Source: Chryseosolibacter indicum
Lineage (GTDB): Bacteria; Bacteroidota; Bacteroidia; Cytophagales; Cyclobacteriaceae
NCBI RefSeq assembly: GCF_018598585.1
Contig: NZ_JAHESD010000058.1
Location: 1 to 36,042, forward strand
Direction of reading: 5' to 3'
DNA length: 36,042 bases
The notes beneath the pieces are model-generated. The model was not told the DNA's origin and ran no database searches. It saw only the letters and a list, made by a program, of their open reading frames with translations. Within the stretch, counting starts at the first letter, position 1. The number at the start of each line of letters is the position of its first letter. Positions 8,175 through 16,500 of this stretch are shown one piece after another. The translations under genes and the position numbers were made by a program.

Positions 8175-9073
8175 GCATCGCGTAACTGATAGCCTTTATT
8201 CACTATGTAGATGCCTGCTACGGTAAGAACAAAGGCAATTACTATTTGCATATTAAGTTTTTCGTTAAGTACAAGCCATCCCAGTATTACCGCTACCAAC
8301 GGATTTACATAAGCATATAACGATACAATTGTCATTGGCAATTTACGCAGTGCATAAGAGTAGGACGCATACGCTATAATCGATCCGAATACAATGAGAT
8401 AAAGCAAGGCGTAAGCTGCTTCTGCCGACCATTTTACTGATGAGAGATCATCAAATGCAATACTTAAAGGAAAGAGAAGAACACCGCCAAAAAACATCTG
8501 CAAACCTGCATTTACAAAAGGATTACTTTCAAGGTTTTTCTTCTTAATCCAAATGGAACCAGAAGCCCAACTGATAACAGCACCAAAAGTGAGAATTATA
8601 CCAATAATATACTCTGTTTTCGAAAAGTCGCCGATGTATTCTCCAAACATCACAACAATACCCATTAACCCTATTACAAGCCCAAGTATAATAGGCACAG
8701 TAGGTCTTTCATCTTTATTAATCATCACATTAATGATGATAACAAGAACAGGCATAAGCGAACATATTACAGCTGCAACGCCGCTGGGTACATGCATCTC
8801 TGCCCACGCAACAAGGCCATTACCCATCGAGATCATAAAAAACCCACCAACAGCTTGCCTCGCCAAATGGGTAGCAGACGGAAATGCAGCCTTGCCAAAC
8901 GTAAACATAAACGTAAGTAGTAACAGGCCTGCTGTTGTTTGTCTTATTGCTGTAAACAGAAAAGGTGGAAAATGTAGAACAGCAATGCGCAATGCCAGAT
9001 AAGTTGTTCCCCAGATAATGCAAACAGCGGCAAGTGCTATATAAGCAATTAATAAACTTCTATTGTTATTCAT
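8150..9073 (-). CDS. EamA/DMT-family transporter
   Basis: A 307-residue inner-membrane protein made of two EamA repeats (about residues 10-145 and 160-295), with about ten predicted transmembrane segments. CIIWGTTYLALRIAV in the first helix and the second-repeat motif ASYSYALRKLPMTIVSLYAYVNPLVAVILGWL are typical of the RhaT/YdcZ-like drug/metabolite transporter group, which often exports amino acids or related metabolites. It heads the acetyltransferase cluster, 32 bp behind a possible small ORF and about 240 bp behind a block of CAGTTT repeats. Export of an amine or amino acid would fit the neighbours but is inference. Confidence 0.9.
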   Translation of the reverse strand: MNNNRSLLIAYIALAAVCIIWGTTYLALRIAVLHFPPFLFTAIRQTTAGLLLLTFMFTFGKAAFPSATHLARQAVGGFFMISMGNGLVAWAEMHVPSGVAAVICSLMPVLVIIINVMINKDERPTVPIILGLVIGLMGIVVMFGEYIGDFSKTEYIIGIILTFGAVISWASGSIWIKKKNLESNPFVNAGLQMFFGGVLLFPLSIAFDDLSSVKWSAEAAYALLYLIVFGSIIAYASYSYALRKLPMTIVSLYAYVNPLVAVILGWLVLNEKLNMQIVIAFVLTVAGIYIVNKGYQLRDAWKAQFSR

Positions 9074-9105
9074 TGTAAGGTCGTTTTTAAATTATAAGAT
9101 TCACT

Positions 9106-9285
9106 TCAGCGCGTCCCTCCTTCTTCCTTAATACATTGTCGTACCCAAACCTTATACACACCACCCTTTCGAACCTGGTCCTTCAATGATTCAACTTGCT
9201 TTTGAAATTCGCATACCATGTTCTTCAATTCGAATGCACCCATTGCAATTGCAGGAGGGTGAAGGATTAATATGTTAGAACTCAT
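9106..9285 (-). CDS. Possible 59-residue small protein at the head of the transporter operon
   Basis: An ATG at 9285 opens a 59-codon frame ending at TGA 9106-9108. The product begins MSSNILILHPPAIAMGAFEL and continues with a charged, probably helical section (LKNMVCEFQKQVESLKDQVR) and a basic end. I recognise no family. In its favour: it is the first frame after the repeat-rich control region, its ATG is 31 bases from the CTTAAGTAC element (41 bases for the decarboxylase), and only 32 bp separate it from the transporter. Against it: it is short and has no seen homologue. It may be a leader peptide or a small regulator. Confidence 0.4.
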   Translation of the reverse strand: MSSNILILHPPAIAMGAFELKNMVCEFQKQVESLKDQVRKGGVYKVWVRQCIKEEGGTR

Positions 9286-9316
9286 AAAAGAGAATATTTA
9301 TATAAACAAATTTTCT

Positions 9317-9388
9317 CTTAAGTACGGATAAAAAACAGTTTCAGTTTTATGTATTTTAACCAGATCAGTTTAACGATGAATCCAGTTT
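9317..9388 (-). promoter_or_regulatory. CAGTTT repeat array and promoter-like element before the transporter/acetyltransferase operon
   Basis: On the plus strand the hexamer CAGTTT occurs four times in 53 bp: 9336-9341 and 9342-9347 directly in tandem, then 9366-9371 and 9383-9388. The 9-mer CTTAAGTAC (9317-9325) lies on the gene-proximal side and is identical to the one before the decarboxylase. Repeated short direct motifs are typical of MocR/GabR/PdxR-type operators, and a MocR gene with a CAGTTT inverted repeat lies at 25.8 kb. The regulator assignment is inference. Confidence 0.5.
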
Positions 9389-9612
9389 ATCAAACTAGCA
9401 GATTGATAAAAATCCAACCGATTTAACTTCAAATTTTATAAGCTTTTTATTATATTGTCTTTTATCAATAAGACAGGGTCCTCTGCATCAAACCCGGTCA
9501 CAAGCCTTACAAAGAAGAGTGGAATAAGAGTGCAGAAAGAGTGGAGAGAGAGTGCACAAATCCTTTACGTTATCCGGAGCTAGCCTATACCTATCCTTAA
9601 TCTACAGCGGAC
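9389..9612. other. Intergenic stretch without further recognisable feature
   Basis: Between the repeat array and the efflux-operon terminator I see AT-rich sequence (to about 9470) and then a purine-rich GAGTGGAATAAGAGTGCAGAAAG-like part with three GAGTG words. No convincing reading frame or stem-loop was found. Confidence 0.5.
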
Positions 9613-9642
9613 AAAAAAAGAACCTGGCAGCATTTGCCAGGT
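9613..9642 (-). terminator. Rho-independent terminator of the TolC-RND-adaptor operon
   Basis: A 7-bp GC-rich stem ACCTGGC/GCCAGGT (9622-9628 and 9636-9642, seven-base loop) is followed on the minus strand by a seven-U run (plus-strand A-tract 9613-9619). It begins 30 bp after the stop of the adaptor gene. Confidence 0.85.
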
Positions 9643-9671
9643 CCAAATCAAAGGTTGATACAACCGAATGC

Positions 9672-10802
9672 TTATTTCTTACTTTGCTCTTCAACAACTT
9701 TGCCCTTCAATTCAGTACCATTTCTTATTTCATCACTTGCCTTTAAAACAAGTTGGTCACCTGTACTCAAGGCTCCGAAAATTTCGACCTTGCTATTTGC
9801 CTCAAGTGCCTTTTTAACAGCTACCCTTTCAGCTTTGTTATCTGAAACCTTAATTACAAACAGTCCTTCACTGGAATTTAACAAGGCGGATTTAGGTATC
9901 ACAAAACTGCTATCACTTCTTACTAAGGGTATCGAAACATCAGCAACAGAACCTGGTAACAATTTGCCTTCCTTGTTTTCTATATCGAACTCAACACGTT
10001 CCGATCTGAGTTTGAGGTCCAATGCCTTTGCCATACGCACGACTTTTGCCTTAAATGTCTCTGCGGGCAGCGATCTCACTTTAAACGCAACTTCACTTCC
10101 CTGATCCAGGTATCCTGTATAAGCCTCAGGGATTGATACTACCAAACGTAATTTCTTCTGTTGTTGCAATGTAAAAATAGGAAACTCTGATCCCTTACCT
10201 GAAGGGCCTACATAAGCACCAGGATTTACATTACGTACTGTAATAATACCATCAAAAGGTGCACGTATTACAAGATAGTTCCTGATGTCGTTAACTTCTC
10301 TAGACGCCGCCCGTGCAGCTTCAAGATTTGCATAATCAGAATTCTTCTTTGCTTCGGCGAGATCAAGATCATTTTGAGAAATCGTTCCAGGTGTTTTACT
10401 GGTTTCAAGCAAACGTTTATAGTTTGCATTGCTTGCCGTATAGGTAGCCTCCTGTGATTTTAAACGTGACTCCGCAGCAGTCATTTGCGACATCAATTCA
10501 GGGGCTTCTAACGTAACCAATACCTGTCCTGTCTTAACTTCTGATCCTATATCTACTTTAAGTTCTTTCACAAAGCCCGTTACCTTGGCATAAAGATCTA
10601 CAGATTGAAAAGCAATAAGCTCACCTGGTAACTGAATTTGTGTTGAAAGCTTTTCCTTTTTAAGTGCAAAAACTTCTGTTACAGGTACCGCATTTTCATC
10701 TGCTTTCTTTTCTTCATGCGCGGATGAATGACTGCAACTGCTTGTTAAATGTGCCAGGAGAATTAAAGTGGCACCAAAAAAGGCATATTGTATATTTCTC
10801 AT
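9672..10802 (-). CDS. RND efflux periplasmic adaptor (membrane fusion protein), lipoprotein
   Basis: A 376-residue HlyD/AcrA-type adaptor. The signal peptide ends in a lipobox LTSSC, with Cys23 as the lipidated residue, so the protein is anchored in a membrane facing the periplasm. The biotinyl-lipoyl-like half domains surround a coiled-coil hairpin (about 95-165); the second half is APFDGIITVRNVNPGAYVG (about 180-200). Beta-barrel and membrane-proximal domains follow. It joins the RND pump to the TolC-like channel. It is the last gene of a three-gene operon, 5 bp behind the pump, and is followed by a terminator. Confidence 0.92.
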   Translation of the reverse strand: MRNIQYAFFGATLILLAHLTSSCSHSSAHEEKKADENAVPVTEVFALKKEKLSTQIQLPGELIAFQSVDLYAKVTGFVKELKVDIGSEVKTGQVLVTLEAPELMSQMTAAESRLKSQEATYTASNANYKRLLETSKTPGTISQNDLDLAEAKKNSDYANLEAARAASREVNDIRNYLVIRAPFDGIITVRNVNPGAYVGPSGKGSEFPIFTLQQQKKLRLVVSIPEAYTGYLDQGSEVAFKVRSLPAETFKAKVVRMAKALDLKLRSERVEFDIENKEGKLLPGSVADVSIPLVRSDSSFVIPKSALLNSSEGLFVIKVSDNKAERVAVKKALEANSKVEIFGALSTGDQLVLKASDEIRNGTELKGKVVEEQSKK

Positions 10803-10807
10803 ATAAG

Positions 10808-13800
10808 TTACTTAACTGCTACGTAATGTTTACTTTCTATATCTGTTGGATCAAGAGAAACAGAATCGGTTGTTGTTTTTCCTTGTATCCAGGAGAATAT
10901 TAATGGAAGAATGATTAATACTGTAAAGGTAGAGAATAATAAACCTCCAACCACCGCTCTTCCTAATGGAGACACCTGCTCACCGCTTTCTCCATGTCCT
11001 ATGGCCATTGGCAACATACCGGCAACCATAGCAACGGTAGTCATTATAATCGGGCGTAACCTTAGTCCCACGGCCTCTCTTGCTGATGAAAGTGCATCGC
11101 CGTTACCCTTTCTGATTTGTTCTGCATTTGTAATCAGTAATACGGCATTTGCTATTGAAACACCCACCGACATAATAATACCCATATATGATTGTAGGTT
11201 GAGCGTTGATCCCGTTATTAAGAGCATCAGCAATGCCCCCAATACAACGGCTGGCACGGTGGTAAGTATAACAAATGATACCCTAAAAGATTGGAAGTTC
11301 GCCGATAGCATCAGAAAGATCACCACTACTGCTACCAGTAAACCTCCCTGCAAGCTATCCAGTGTTTCAGTTAACACCTTACCCAATCCTATTGGCTCAA
11401 TAAACAAACCTCGCGGAAGGTCACCCAATGATGAAATAGCCTTGTTCACGTCGTCTTGTGCAGTACCAAGGTCTGTATCTCGCACGTTAGCCGTAACAGA
11501 AATGAATGGCATGGCCCCTAAGTTATCATTCTCTCCGTAGGTTACACTTGGCGTTACAGTAGCTACATCACCCAACACAGGCCTGTTCGAATTTCTTAGT
11601 AATGGAATGGCGTTAATGTCGTTCTCACTCTTCATTTGATTCAAAGGCACCTGTACCTGTACGCTATAAGGATAACCTGCCTTCTCATCTACCCATATGT
11701 TCTTATCGGTATATCTTGATGACGATGTTGACGCAATGAGCGAACGTGAAATATCATTCATATCCACACCAAGTTGTGCTGCTCTTGTTCTGTCAATGTT
11801 TATATCCAAAGCAGGGTACGCAATAGGTTGTGCTATCTGCACATCACGGATGTAATCGACCTCTTGTAATGCTGATACAAGTTTCTTTGCGTAAGTTTCA
11901 TTCTGCTTTTTATCTCTTCCTGCAATGCGAATCTCAATAGGTGTTGGCGATCCCTGACTTAACACCCGATCAGTAAGTTCTATCGGCTCAAAAGATAATT
12001 TTACATCAGGCAGTATTTCTTTTATTCTTGCCCTGAATGAATCCTTAAACTCATTCATATCAACCTCGTAGTCCTTTAAGCTTACCTGGAAAACAGCTTC
12101 GTGAGGTCCTGCTGTAAACAGGTAGATCGGATTCACAGAGAACAATGATGGATGCTGCCCTACATAGACAGATGTAATTGCTACATGGTCTTTACCCACC
12201 ATCTTTTCAAGTTCTCTTAAAGTAGTCACTACTTTTTCCTCTGTGCGTTCAATACGTGTTCCATCTGGTGCTCTTAACCGGAGCTGAAACTGAGAAGAGT
12301 TTACACGTGGCAATACATCTCTTCCTATTGTATTGATGAGTAGTACAGCCAATGCTGTGATTCCAATGAGATAACCAATAGCAATCATCCTGCGATAAGG
12401 AAGCATGTTGTCAATAAAGCTTAGAAACCGTTCCCTGAATCTTTCAAAACGACTTTGTTTATTTTCTGTATGTGCATCCTCTTTCGCGTGGTTGTGTGGC
12501 TTCATTAACCAGTTGGCCATCACAGGCACGAAAGTCTGCGATAGCAAAAACGAAACAACCATGCTGCATCCGATTGCCAGCGCCAATGGTAAGAACAAGG
12601 CACCCGGTATACCTGACATTGTAAAGGCCGGAGCAAACACAGCCAAAATACAGAATAGTATAAGTAACTTGGGCAAGGCTATCTCTCTACAAGCATCCCA
12701 TATTGCAAGGGCCTTTGGTTTACCCATATCAAAATGCTGGTGTATGTTCTCAATAGTAACAGTACTTTCGTCAACTAGAATACCAATGGCTAATGCCAAC
12801 CCACTTAACGACATGATGTTAATAGTCTGTCCAAACAATTTCAGGAACAAAACACCTGCAATAATAGAAGTTGGAATGGTGAGAATAACGATGAGCGCAG
12901 CACGTCTGTCGTTCAGGAATAACAACACCATTAATCCTGTAAGAATAGCACCAATAACACCTTCGGTTATAAGACTCTTTACGGCGTTAATTACATATAC
13001 GGATTGATCAAACTCATAGGAAAGTGTTACGTCTTCGGGTAAAGTACTTTGTATCCTTGGCAAGTTCTTCTTCAGCTGATTAACAACCTCCCAGGTAGAA
13101 GCATCAGCAGACTTTGCTATACTAATATATACCGAGCGCTTACCGTTTATCAACGCATACCCCGCTGTAACATCAGCGCCGTCAGTAACAGTAGCTACGT
13201 CCCGTAGATACAAATTCTGAACGCCTCCTTTAAATAGCGGTATATTTTCAAAATCTTTTATCTCTTTTAGCGTGTTGTTCGTTGGTGTGATATAATTCTT
13301 GTCACCTATCCGCACGTTACCCGATGGAGCAGTCTGGTTGTTTAAGCGAATGGCCTCGACAATTTGATCAGGAGTCAAGTTATGTGATCTTAATAGTTCA
13401 GGATCAACGTTAATTTCAACTGTACGCACGTTTCCTCCAAAAGGCGCTGGTGCCAAGAGCCCAGGTATTGCAGTAAATGAAGCACGCACATAGATATTCG
13501 CAAGATCCTGCAATTCATTGTTAGATCGCACAGGACTACTCAGTACGAGCTGACCAACAGGTAAGGAAGAAGCATCAAACCTAATAATAAACGGAGGGTT
13601 AGATCCAGGAGGGAAAACTGCTTGTATCCTGTTAGACAAGGCACTTAATTCCGAAGCTGCCTGTGCCATGTTTGTACCTTCATAGTAGGTGAGCTTCATC
13701 AAGGTTAAGCCCTGAATATTTTTTGTCTCGATACTTTTGATTCCATTTGCAAACAACAGAATATTCACATACTGCTTGGCAAAGTAGTTCTCCATTTGAT

Positions 13801-13969
13801 TAGGTGTATAACCTCCAAATGGGTGGGCCAGATAGATCACAGGCAGATTCATCTTAGGAAGAATATCCACCTTGATGTCTCTGATAGCGAGTACACCAAA
13901 GAAAAATAAACCTGCAACAAGTACTAATATTGAAATGGGTTTGCGTAAAGCAAGACGTATTAAGTTCAT
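10808..13969 (-). CDS. RND superfamily efflux pump, inner-membrane permease
   Basis: A 1053-residue AcrB/MdtC-like permease: one N-terminal transmembrane helix, a porter domain, TM2-6, a second porter domain and TM8-12, as in the whole family. TM4 carries GLALAIGILVDESTVTIENI, with Asp400-Glu401 where AcrB has Asp-Asp. The TM10 stretch SYMGIIMSVGVSIANAVLLI has no lysine at the position of AcrB Lys940, so the proton-relay network differs from classical HAE-1 pumps. This substitution pattern occurs in the divergent RND pumps of Bacteroidota and related phyla. Substrate unknown; drug, dye or envelope-stress compounds are possible. Flanked by TolC (11 bp) and adaptor (5 bp). Confidence 0.93.
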   Translation of the reverse strand: MNLIRLALRKPISILVLVAGLFFFGVLAIRDIKVDILPKMNLPVIYLAHPFGGYTPNQMENYFAKQYVNILLFANGIKSIETKNIQGLTLMKLTYYEGTNMAQAASELSALSNRIQAVFPPGSNPPFIIRFDASSLPVGQLVLSSPVRSNNELQDLANIYVRASFTAIPGLLAPAPFGGNVRTVEINVDPELLRSHNLTPDQIVEAIRLNNQTAPSGNVRIGDKNYITPTNNTLKEIKDFENIPLFKGGVQNLYLRDVATVTDGADVTAGYALINGKRSVYISIAKSADASTWEVVNQLKKNLPRIQSTLPEDVTLSYEFDQSVYVINAVKSLITEGVIGAILTGLMVLLFLNDRRAALIVILTIPTSIIAGVLFLKLFGQTINIMSLSGLALAIGILVDESTVTIENIHQHFDMGKPKALAIWDACREIALPKLLILFCILAVFAPAFTMSGIPGALFLPLALAIGCSMVVSFLLSQTFVPVMANWLMKPHNHAKEDAHTENKQSRFERFRERFLSFIDNMLPYRRMIAIGYLIGITALAVLLINTIGRDVLPRVNSSQFQLRLRAPDGTRIERTEEKVVTTLRELEKMVGKDHVAITSVYVGQHPSLFSVNPIYLFTAGPHEAVFQVSLKDYEVDMNEFKDSFRARIKEILPDVKLSFEPIELTDRVLSQGSPTPIEIRIAGRDKKQNETYAKKLVSALQEVDYIRDVQIAQPIAYPALDINIDRTRAAQLGVDMNDISRSLIASTSSSRYTDKNIWVDEKAGYPYSVQVQVPLNQMKSENDINAIPLLRNSNRPVLGDVATVTPSVTYGENDNLGAMPFISVTANVRDTDLGTAQDDVNKAISSLGDLPRGLFIEPIGLGKVLTETLDSLQGGLLVAVVVIFLMLSANFQSFRVSFVILTTVPAVVLGALLMLLITGSTLNLQSYMGIIMSVGVSIANAVLLITNAEQIRKGNGDALSSAREAVGLRLRPIIMTTVAMVAGMLPMAIGHGESGEQVSPLGRAVVGGLLFSTFTVLIILPLIFSWIQGKTTTDSVSLDPTDIESKHYVAVK

Positions 13970-13980
13970 CTTATTAACTC

Positions 13981-15360
13981 TTATAATTCGTCAATAAACA
14001 ATTCTAGATTTCCGGACGCAGCAGCTTTTAACAGTAAAGCCTGCCACACATTTATATAGGCAATATCACGATCTGTCTCTGCTCTGTTTAAAGCATAAAG
14101 CGTTTGCGTAACTTCTACAATAGTCGTTAATCCGTTGTTATATAAAGCCGTTCTCTGAGCGTATGCATCAGAAGCCGATTTCACCTGGATAGGAGCTTCA
14201 TAGTACGTTTGCAAAGCATTACCGAACTTTGTCTCTGCAATTAGATATTGTGCCTTTAGTTGTTGATCTGCAAGCTCATACTCACTTTGATTACTTAATG
14301 TGATGTTATTTTGAGCACGTGCCTGTGCATGTGTTCGAGTCAATGATGTTATGTTCCATACAAAACCGGCACCGATAAGGTAATTTGTTCTTGTTGGTTT
14401 AATACCGTCAACATAGTTTGTTGTATATGCTGATTGATCAGTAGCATAAGAAGCATCGAAACCAGAACCTCTTTTTTGTATAACACCAAATAATGAGAAT
14501 GATGGATAAGCTCCTCTTCTTATTAATTTAGCCTGATGCATACTTAGGTCAACACGACTTTTAAGAAAAGTTAACGTAGGATGTGATTGTTGAACAATTC
14601 CTGTCGCATCTGTATTGGGTATTCTCTTAACAAAAGATGTATCTAAAAGAAATTCAGCGCCCGATTCACCAATAAGTACTGAAAGTTTTTTCGCTTCTTC
14701 CTGCTCAAAATCTTTTGCTTTGATATACGCAATTTTAGCGTTAGATACTTCTGCATTGGCTAACGAGGAATCAACACCTGCAATTAATCCATTCTTTGCT
14801 CTTACAACTACTGTTCTTTTAAATACCTCCGCCCGCTCAAAATTATTCTGTTGCGCTTTGGCTAAACGTTGCGCCGCAAGCACATTCAGATACGCGGCAG
14901 CGATGCGAACCTGATGCTGAAACTGTTCCTGTGCAAGGTCGTGCTTACTAACTTCCAGCCCTGCCTTTGAAACATTTATCCGCTCTTTTGTTCTTCCAAA
15001 CGTGAAAACCTCCCAATTTACATTGGCAAGATATAAGGCGCCAAAGGCTGCGTTCCAGTTCTGTTCACTCAGTGGCAAACCAGATGACGCTACGCTGTAG
15101 CCACCAAAGCCGTACAGCGGTCCGTTCTGACCGTTAATGGTACCGTAGTCTTGCTGGGCAGACACTACCAGGTTTGGTAAGTAATCACGACGGGATTGTT
15201 GTAACGAAGCTTTAGATGCTTCGACATTATAACCCTTGGCTTTAACGGATCCGTAATTAACAAGCCCCTTCTCAAGGGCATCTTTTAAAGAAAGCGTTTC
15301 CTGCCCATAGGAATCAATGATTCCCATTATAAGGAGGAAAGGTATAATCCATTTTTTCAT
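13981..15360 (-). CDS. TolC-family outer membrane efflux protein
   Basis: A 459-residue outer membrane factor if translation starts at the ATG at 15360. That start gives a clean signal peptide (MKKWIIPFLLIMGIIDSYGQ); an in-frame ATG at 15402 would place 14 polar residues in front of it and is less likely. The protein is a repeated alpha-helical hairpin with strands, for example LSLKDALEKGLVNYGSVKA (start of repeat 1) and LYNNGLTTIVEVTQTLYALNRAETD (end of repeat 2), the standard OEP signatures. It forms the exit duct for the downstream RND pump. It is the first gene of the operon, next to AraC-type direct repeats. Confidence 0.92.
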   Translation of the reverse strand: MKKWIIPFLLIMGIIDSYGQETLSLKDALEKGLVNYGSVKAKGYNVEASKASLQQSRRDYLPNLVVSAQQDYGTINGQNGPLYGFGGYSVASSGLPLSEQNWNAAFGALYLANVNWEVFTFGRTKERINVSKAGLEVSKHDLAQEQFQHQVRIAAAYLNVLAAQRLAKAQQNNFERAEVFKRTVVVRAKNGLIAGVDSSLANAEVSNAKIAYIKAKDFEQEEAKKLSVLIGESGAEFLLDTSFVKRIPNTDATGIVQQSHPTLTFLKSRVDLSMHQAKLIRRGAYPSFSLFGVIQKRGSGFDASYATDQSAYTTNYVDGIKPTRTNYLIGAGFVWNITSLTRTHAQARAQNNITLSNQSEYELADQQLKAQYLIAETKFGNALQTYYEAPIQVKSASDAYAQRTALYNNGLTTIVEVTQTLYALNRAETDRDIAYINVWQALLLKAAASGNLELFIDEL

Positions 15361-15434
15361 TCCTGACATTACTAAACGATACGAGGAAATTGAGTACTCC
15401 AATTCAGACGTAAAAAAGGGCAGTTAGTTTCGCA

Positions 15435-15475
15435 ATAAAATTATGCGATTCAAACCATTTAATATGAGATTCAAA
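15435..15475 (-). promoter_or_regulatory. AraC-type operator direct repeats upstream of the efflux operon
   Basis: In the 78-bp gap between the araC-like gene and the operon's start-proximal sequence, TATGxGATTCAAA occurs at 15442-15454 and 15463-15475 on the plus strand, differing in one of 13 positions and spaced exactly 21 bp. That is two helical turns, the usual spacing of paired AraC-family half-sites. Downstream on the minus strand TAATTTTA (15436-15443) resembles a Bacteroidota -7 element. Activation of the pump by the adjacent regulator is inferred. Confidence 0.65.
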
Positions 15476-15480
15476 TAATT

Positions 15481-16416
15481 TTATGACGCAATCGATTGAG
15501 CCCTTACAGCACCAGCACGTATTGTCTTTGGAGTTGTCTCGGTTTGCTTCTTAAAGAAGATGTTAAAGTTCGAAGGATGTTCAAATCCAAGGCTATAGGC
15601 GATCTCAGCAACAGTGTTATCCGTATTTAATAAAAGGGTTTCAGCTTCTGCAGCTATACGCGCAGCAATAATCTCGGATGTGCTTCTTCCTGTTATTTCC
15701 TTTACCGCCCGGTTTAAATGATTTACATGAACAGATAGCCTTTCTGCAAAGTCGTGTGGAGTTTTGAGTTTTAATGAACGCTCTGTTGAATCGACGGGAA
15801 ACTGACGTTCAAGCAATTCGATAAATAACGATGCGATCCGCGACGAGGCATTTACGTACTTTTCTGACGTTAGGTAAAGAGGCTGATTTTTGTTGTATTC
15901 GTGAATGATGAGCTGCAGGTAGTTGTGAATTACCTCGTATTTTCTTGTGTAGTTCGCTTCCACCTCCATCAACATCTTGTTGTATATAAACATGAGATCA
16001 TCCGCTTGCTCTTTCGTCAAATGATAAACGGGGTTCATGTTTACATTGAACAAGGGAGAACTTCTGAAAACATTTTCAACAGCGGAAGACTTTATAAACT
16101 CTCTGTTAAATAGACAAAAGAAACCATCCTGCTGCGGTGATACATTTTCCCACAGATGTGGCACTGATGGATTATAAAACACAAGGGCTCTGCCATTAAC
16201 TTCAATCTTTCTGTCTTCCAGGTGCAGGATACCAGTACCTATGATCAACGAGATCTTATAAAAATCACTTCTGTGTATTTGGGTAAGGTGCTTGCAAAAC
16301 TGCCCTCGCTTAAAGACATTAAAATGACCGACCTGGGGGAGTATAATACATTGCTTGGCTAAATCGTTTGGAAAGTAAACCTTATAAAACTCCTGTAAAG
16401 TGAATAAGTGGCTCAT
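15481..16416 (-). CDS. AraC-family transcriptional regulator
   Basis: A 311-residue regulator. The N-terminal part (about 20-110) looks like a cupin-type sensor (ALVFYNPSVPHLWENVS), and the C-terminal 100 residues hold the double helix-turn-helix. The first helix pair includes HVNHLNRAVKEITGRSTSEII, and the family signature is NTVAEIAYSLGFEHPSNFNIFFKKQTETTPKTIR. It probably senses a small molecule and activates the TolC-RND-adaptor operon, which begins just downstream on the same strand; paired 21-bp-spaced repeats fill the gap between them. Its own start is 84 bp after the zinc ATPase gene, so the two may be transcribed separately. No metal-binding motif is evident. Confidence 0.9.
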   Translation of the reverse strand: MSHLFTLQEFYKVYFPNDLAKQCIILPQVGHFNVFKRGQFCKHLTQIHRSDFYKISLIIGTGILHLEDRKIEVNGRALVFYNPSVPHLWENVSPQQDGFFCLFNREFIKSSAVENVFRSSPLFNVNMNPVYHLTKEQADDLMFIYNKMLMEVEANYTRKYEVIHNYLQLIIHEYNKNQPLYLTSEKYVNASSRIASLFIELLERQFPVDSTERSLKLKTPHDFAERLSVHVNHLNRAVKEITGRSTSEIIAARIAAEAETLLLNTDNTVAEIAYSLGFEHPSNFNIFFKKQTETTPKTIRAGAVRAQSIAS

Positions 16417-16500
16417 TTTTCAAAATTATGAAAATCAAACAACATTTTCCAAAGCGCTAAACCAGACGAACGTCATCCTGCAAGGGTTAAAAAACTGCAT

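Noticed and set aside
10911-11540. 209-codon open frame on the plus strand inside the RND pump gene
   Set aside because: It lies wholly antisense to a strongly conserved membrane protein, has a composition (Thr/Ser/Ile/Pro-rich) typical of a reversed membrane gene, and shows no family motif.
12405-13007. 200-codon plus-strand frame inside the RND pump gene
   Set aside because: Antisense shadow of transmembrane helices; no start signal or domain.
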